Shown piece by piece: positions 6,078 through 7,293 of a stretch of 7,293 nt of DNA. The notes below the pieces were generated by a model that was given only the letters and a program-made list of their open reading frames with translations, ran no database searches and was not told the origin of the DNA. The DNA is from Oligoflexales bacterium (lineage in GTDB: Bacteria > Bdellovibrionota_B > Oligoflexia > Oligoflexales > CACXFL01): the NCBI GenBank assembly GCA_028282865.1, contig JANQHA010000154.1, positions 1-7,293 of the forward strand, in the 5' to 3' direction. Position 1 is the first letter of the stretch, and each line of letters opens with the position of its first letter. Both the position numbers and the translations under genes were made by a program.

Positions 6078-6105
6078 AAAATGTAATACAATTTTCAAGT
6101 ATGGT
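6067..6105 (+). repeat. Perfect 14-bp inverted repeat containing the ATPase start codon
   Basis: ACCATACTTGAAAA (6067-6080) and TTTTCAAGTATGGT (6092-6105) are exact reverse complements with an 11-nt loop. The start codon ATG 6101-6103 lies inside the right arm, and no Shine-Dalgarno sequence precedes it. As RNA, the hairpin would hide the initiation site; as DNA, it is a typical palindromic operator. Confidence 0.85.
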
Positions 6106-7293
6106 TGAAAGATATTTCAAACTAGGAAAATCTATTGGTGGCAAAGCTTCGGCGTTTCTTTTTGGTGCTCGTGGTGTCGGTAAAACATTTCTTTGTAACG
6201 CGTTTATCCAGGAGCTAAAAACAAAAGGTGACGATGTTGTTACCTACGATCTTCTTGAAACTGATACTTACGAACGGCTTCTTAAAAAACCCCATCTCTT
6301 CAGAATGGAAATAGAAAAGCTACTTTCACAGCCAATAAAACTCCTTGTCTTCGTCGATGAGATTCAGAAAATTCCTGCACTCTTGGATGAAGTGCAGCTC
6401 CTATATCAGAGTCATAAAGAAAGTATTCGTTTTTTGCTCTCTGGCTCAAGTGCAAGGAAACTAAAAAGTTCCGGAGCTAATCTGCTAGCGGGACGCTTAT
6501 TGAGCTTAAGGCTACATCCATTAGTTTGGAGCGAGTGCAGTAATACGATTTTTGAAATTTCTCGATTAGGGACTCTTCCAGGAGTGATACTTGATAACGA
6601 GTTTCCAGAGCAAACATTAAGGTCGTACGTTTCGACTTATTTAAAGGAAGAAATCCAGCAAGAAGCTCTCGTCCGAAGGGTAGATGCGTTTGCGCGGTTT
6701 TTAGAGGTCTCTGCTCAATACCATACGAAAGTTATAAACGCATCATCTATAGCAAAACATGCTGGGGTCTCTTCTCAAACAATTTCTGAGTATCTTTCAA
6801 TTTTAGAGGATACACTCATTGCATGGAGGCTTCCGGGGTGGAGCGCTTCGACAACCAAACAGCTTCGAACGAACCCGAAGCTATATTTATTTGACAACGG
6901 AGTTGCAAACGCACTTCGTGGAGAGGTTAAATCAGAAATCGTCGAAAGTTCATCAAGGTTTGGTGAGTTATTTGAAGCCTTTATAGTCCAAGAACTATTC
7001 AGACATAATGATTATGAGGAATTAGATTTGAAGTTTTCCTACTGGCGTACCAACAACGATATTGAAGTTGATCTCATCGTTTCTCGTGGTGCTAGTCGGC
7101 CTATTGCAGCCATTGAAATAAAATCCTCTGTAGATCCTGAACGAAAACATCTGCTTGGACTCAAAAGATTCTCAGAAGATTATTCTAAAGTGCCTCTATT
7201 CTGTATTTGTAGAGCTCCAAAAAAATACGATTTAGATGGTGTTCAAATAATACCATTTGAGGAGACCGCTAAACTTCTAAATGAAATCTCGGC
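6101..7293 (+). CDS. AAA+ ATPase with C-terminal DUF4143 / PD-(D/E)XK-like region (right end outside window)
   Basis: The frame is open from ATG 6101 to the window edge (397 codons read); family members are about 370-450 aa, so only a little is probably missing. Walker A is GARGVGKT (res 22-29), Walker B is LLVFVDEIQKIP (81-92), a sensor-1-like strand FLLSGSSARKL follows (111-121), and LLAGRLLSLRLHPL (128-141) is the usual block after it. A winged-helix-like part (INASSIAKHAGVSSQTISEYLSILEDT, 212-238) precedes the DUF4143 segment with KLYLFDNGVANAL (260-272) and FGELFEAFIVQEL (287-299). The C-terminus has E322-V-D324 and, after a beta turn, E339-I-K341 (AIEIKSS), the D..ExK pattern of the PD-(D/E)XK nuclease fold. 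This COG1373-type family is widespread and mostly uncharacterised; cellular role unknown. There is no Shine-Dalgarno sequence, and the ATG sits in an inverted repeat. Confidence 0.9.
   Translation, partial: MVERYFKLGKSIGGKASAFLFGARGVGKTFLCNAFIQELKTKGDDVVTYDLLETDTYERLLKKPHLFRMEIEKLLSQPIKLLVFVDEIQKIPALLDEVQLLYQSHKESIRFLLSGSSARKLKSSGANLLAGRLLSLRLHPLVWSECSNTIFEISRLGTLPGVILDNEFPEQTLRSYVSTYLKEEIQQEALVRRVDAFARFLEVSAQYHTKVINASSIAKHAGVSSQTISEYLSILEDTLIAWRLPGWSASTTKQLRTNPKLYLFDNGVANALRGEVKSEIVESSSRFGELFEAFIVQELFRHNDYEELDLKFSYWRTNNDIEVDLIVSRGASRPIAAIEIKSSVDPERKHLLGLKRFSEDYSKVPLFCICRAPKKYDLDGVQIIPFEETAKLLNEIS

Larger units (their letters stand above)
6015..6107 (+). promoter_or_regulatory. Repeat-structured leader of the ATPase gene with three AGTATGGT sites and mutually exclusive pairings
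   Basis: AGTATGGT occurs at 6018-6025, inverted (ACCATACT) at 6067-6074, and again at 6098-6105; copies one and three extend to AGTATGGTTG. TAGAGTAT (6015-6022) is the exact reverse complement of ATACTCTA (6058-6065). The middle copy can pair with either outer copy, so two RNA folds exclude each other; alternatively the copies are operator sites flanking the -10 box at 6054-6059. Confidence 0.5.

Overview
The window looks like a bacterial chromosome segment. It has an encoded-CCA initiator tRNA behind a TTGACA-17-TATAAC promoter, AGGAG-type ribosome binding sites, and a housekeeping aconitase A. AcnA plus a DUF502 inner-membrane protein and a secretory signal peptide fit a Gram-negative, proteobacteria-like organism of moderate GC; the sequence does not support naming a genus.

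Layout. (1) 1-600, accessory: the 3' part of a RelE/HigB-type toxin gene that enters from the left, overlapped by its HigA-type antitoxin gene, then a 77-bp element bounded by perfect 13-bp inverted repeats. (2) 597-1288, minus strand: a second, convergent toxin-antitoxin pair. It is a HEPN-type HepT/HI0074-like protein carrying RX4HXY, followed by a small MntA-type nucleotidyltransferase carrying GSX10DXD, i.e. a type VII-like module. It starts only about 13-22 nt beyond the 3' end of tRNA-fMet, with no terminator visible between. (3) 1302-1419, minus: tRNA-fMet and its promoter. (4) 1452-4130, minus: full-length acnA. (5) 4131-4227: divergent promoter region. (6) 4228-4890, plus: DUF502 membrane protein. 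(7) 4940-5944, minus: an exported protein of unknown family whose signal peptide is encoded across a run of nine C (G on the plus strand). (8) 5945-6100: a non-coding, repeat-rich regulatory region. (9) 6101 to the window end, plus: an AAA+ ATPase with C-terminal DUF4143/PD-(D/E)XK-like part, open at the right edge.

How it fits together. The middle (tRNA-fMet, acnA, DUF502) reads as core chromosome. The two TA modules packed against the 3' side of the tRNA gene read as accessory DNA, consistent with tRNA-associated insertion, although no att repeat is visible inside the window. The most unusual parts are three: the leader of the DUF4143 ATPase, where an 8-mer occurs three times, a perfect 14-bp inverted repeat swallows the start codon and an 18-codon tyrosine-rich ORF ends inside its left arm; the possible expression of a HEPN toxin by read-through from a tRNA-fMet promoter; and the nine-base homopolymer in the secretion signal of the exported protein.
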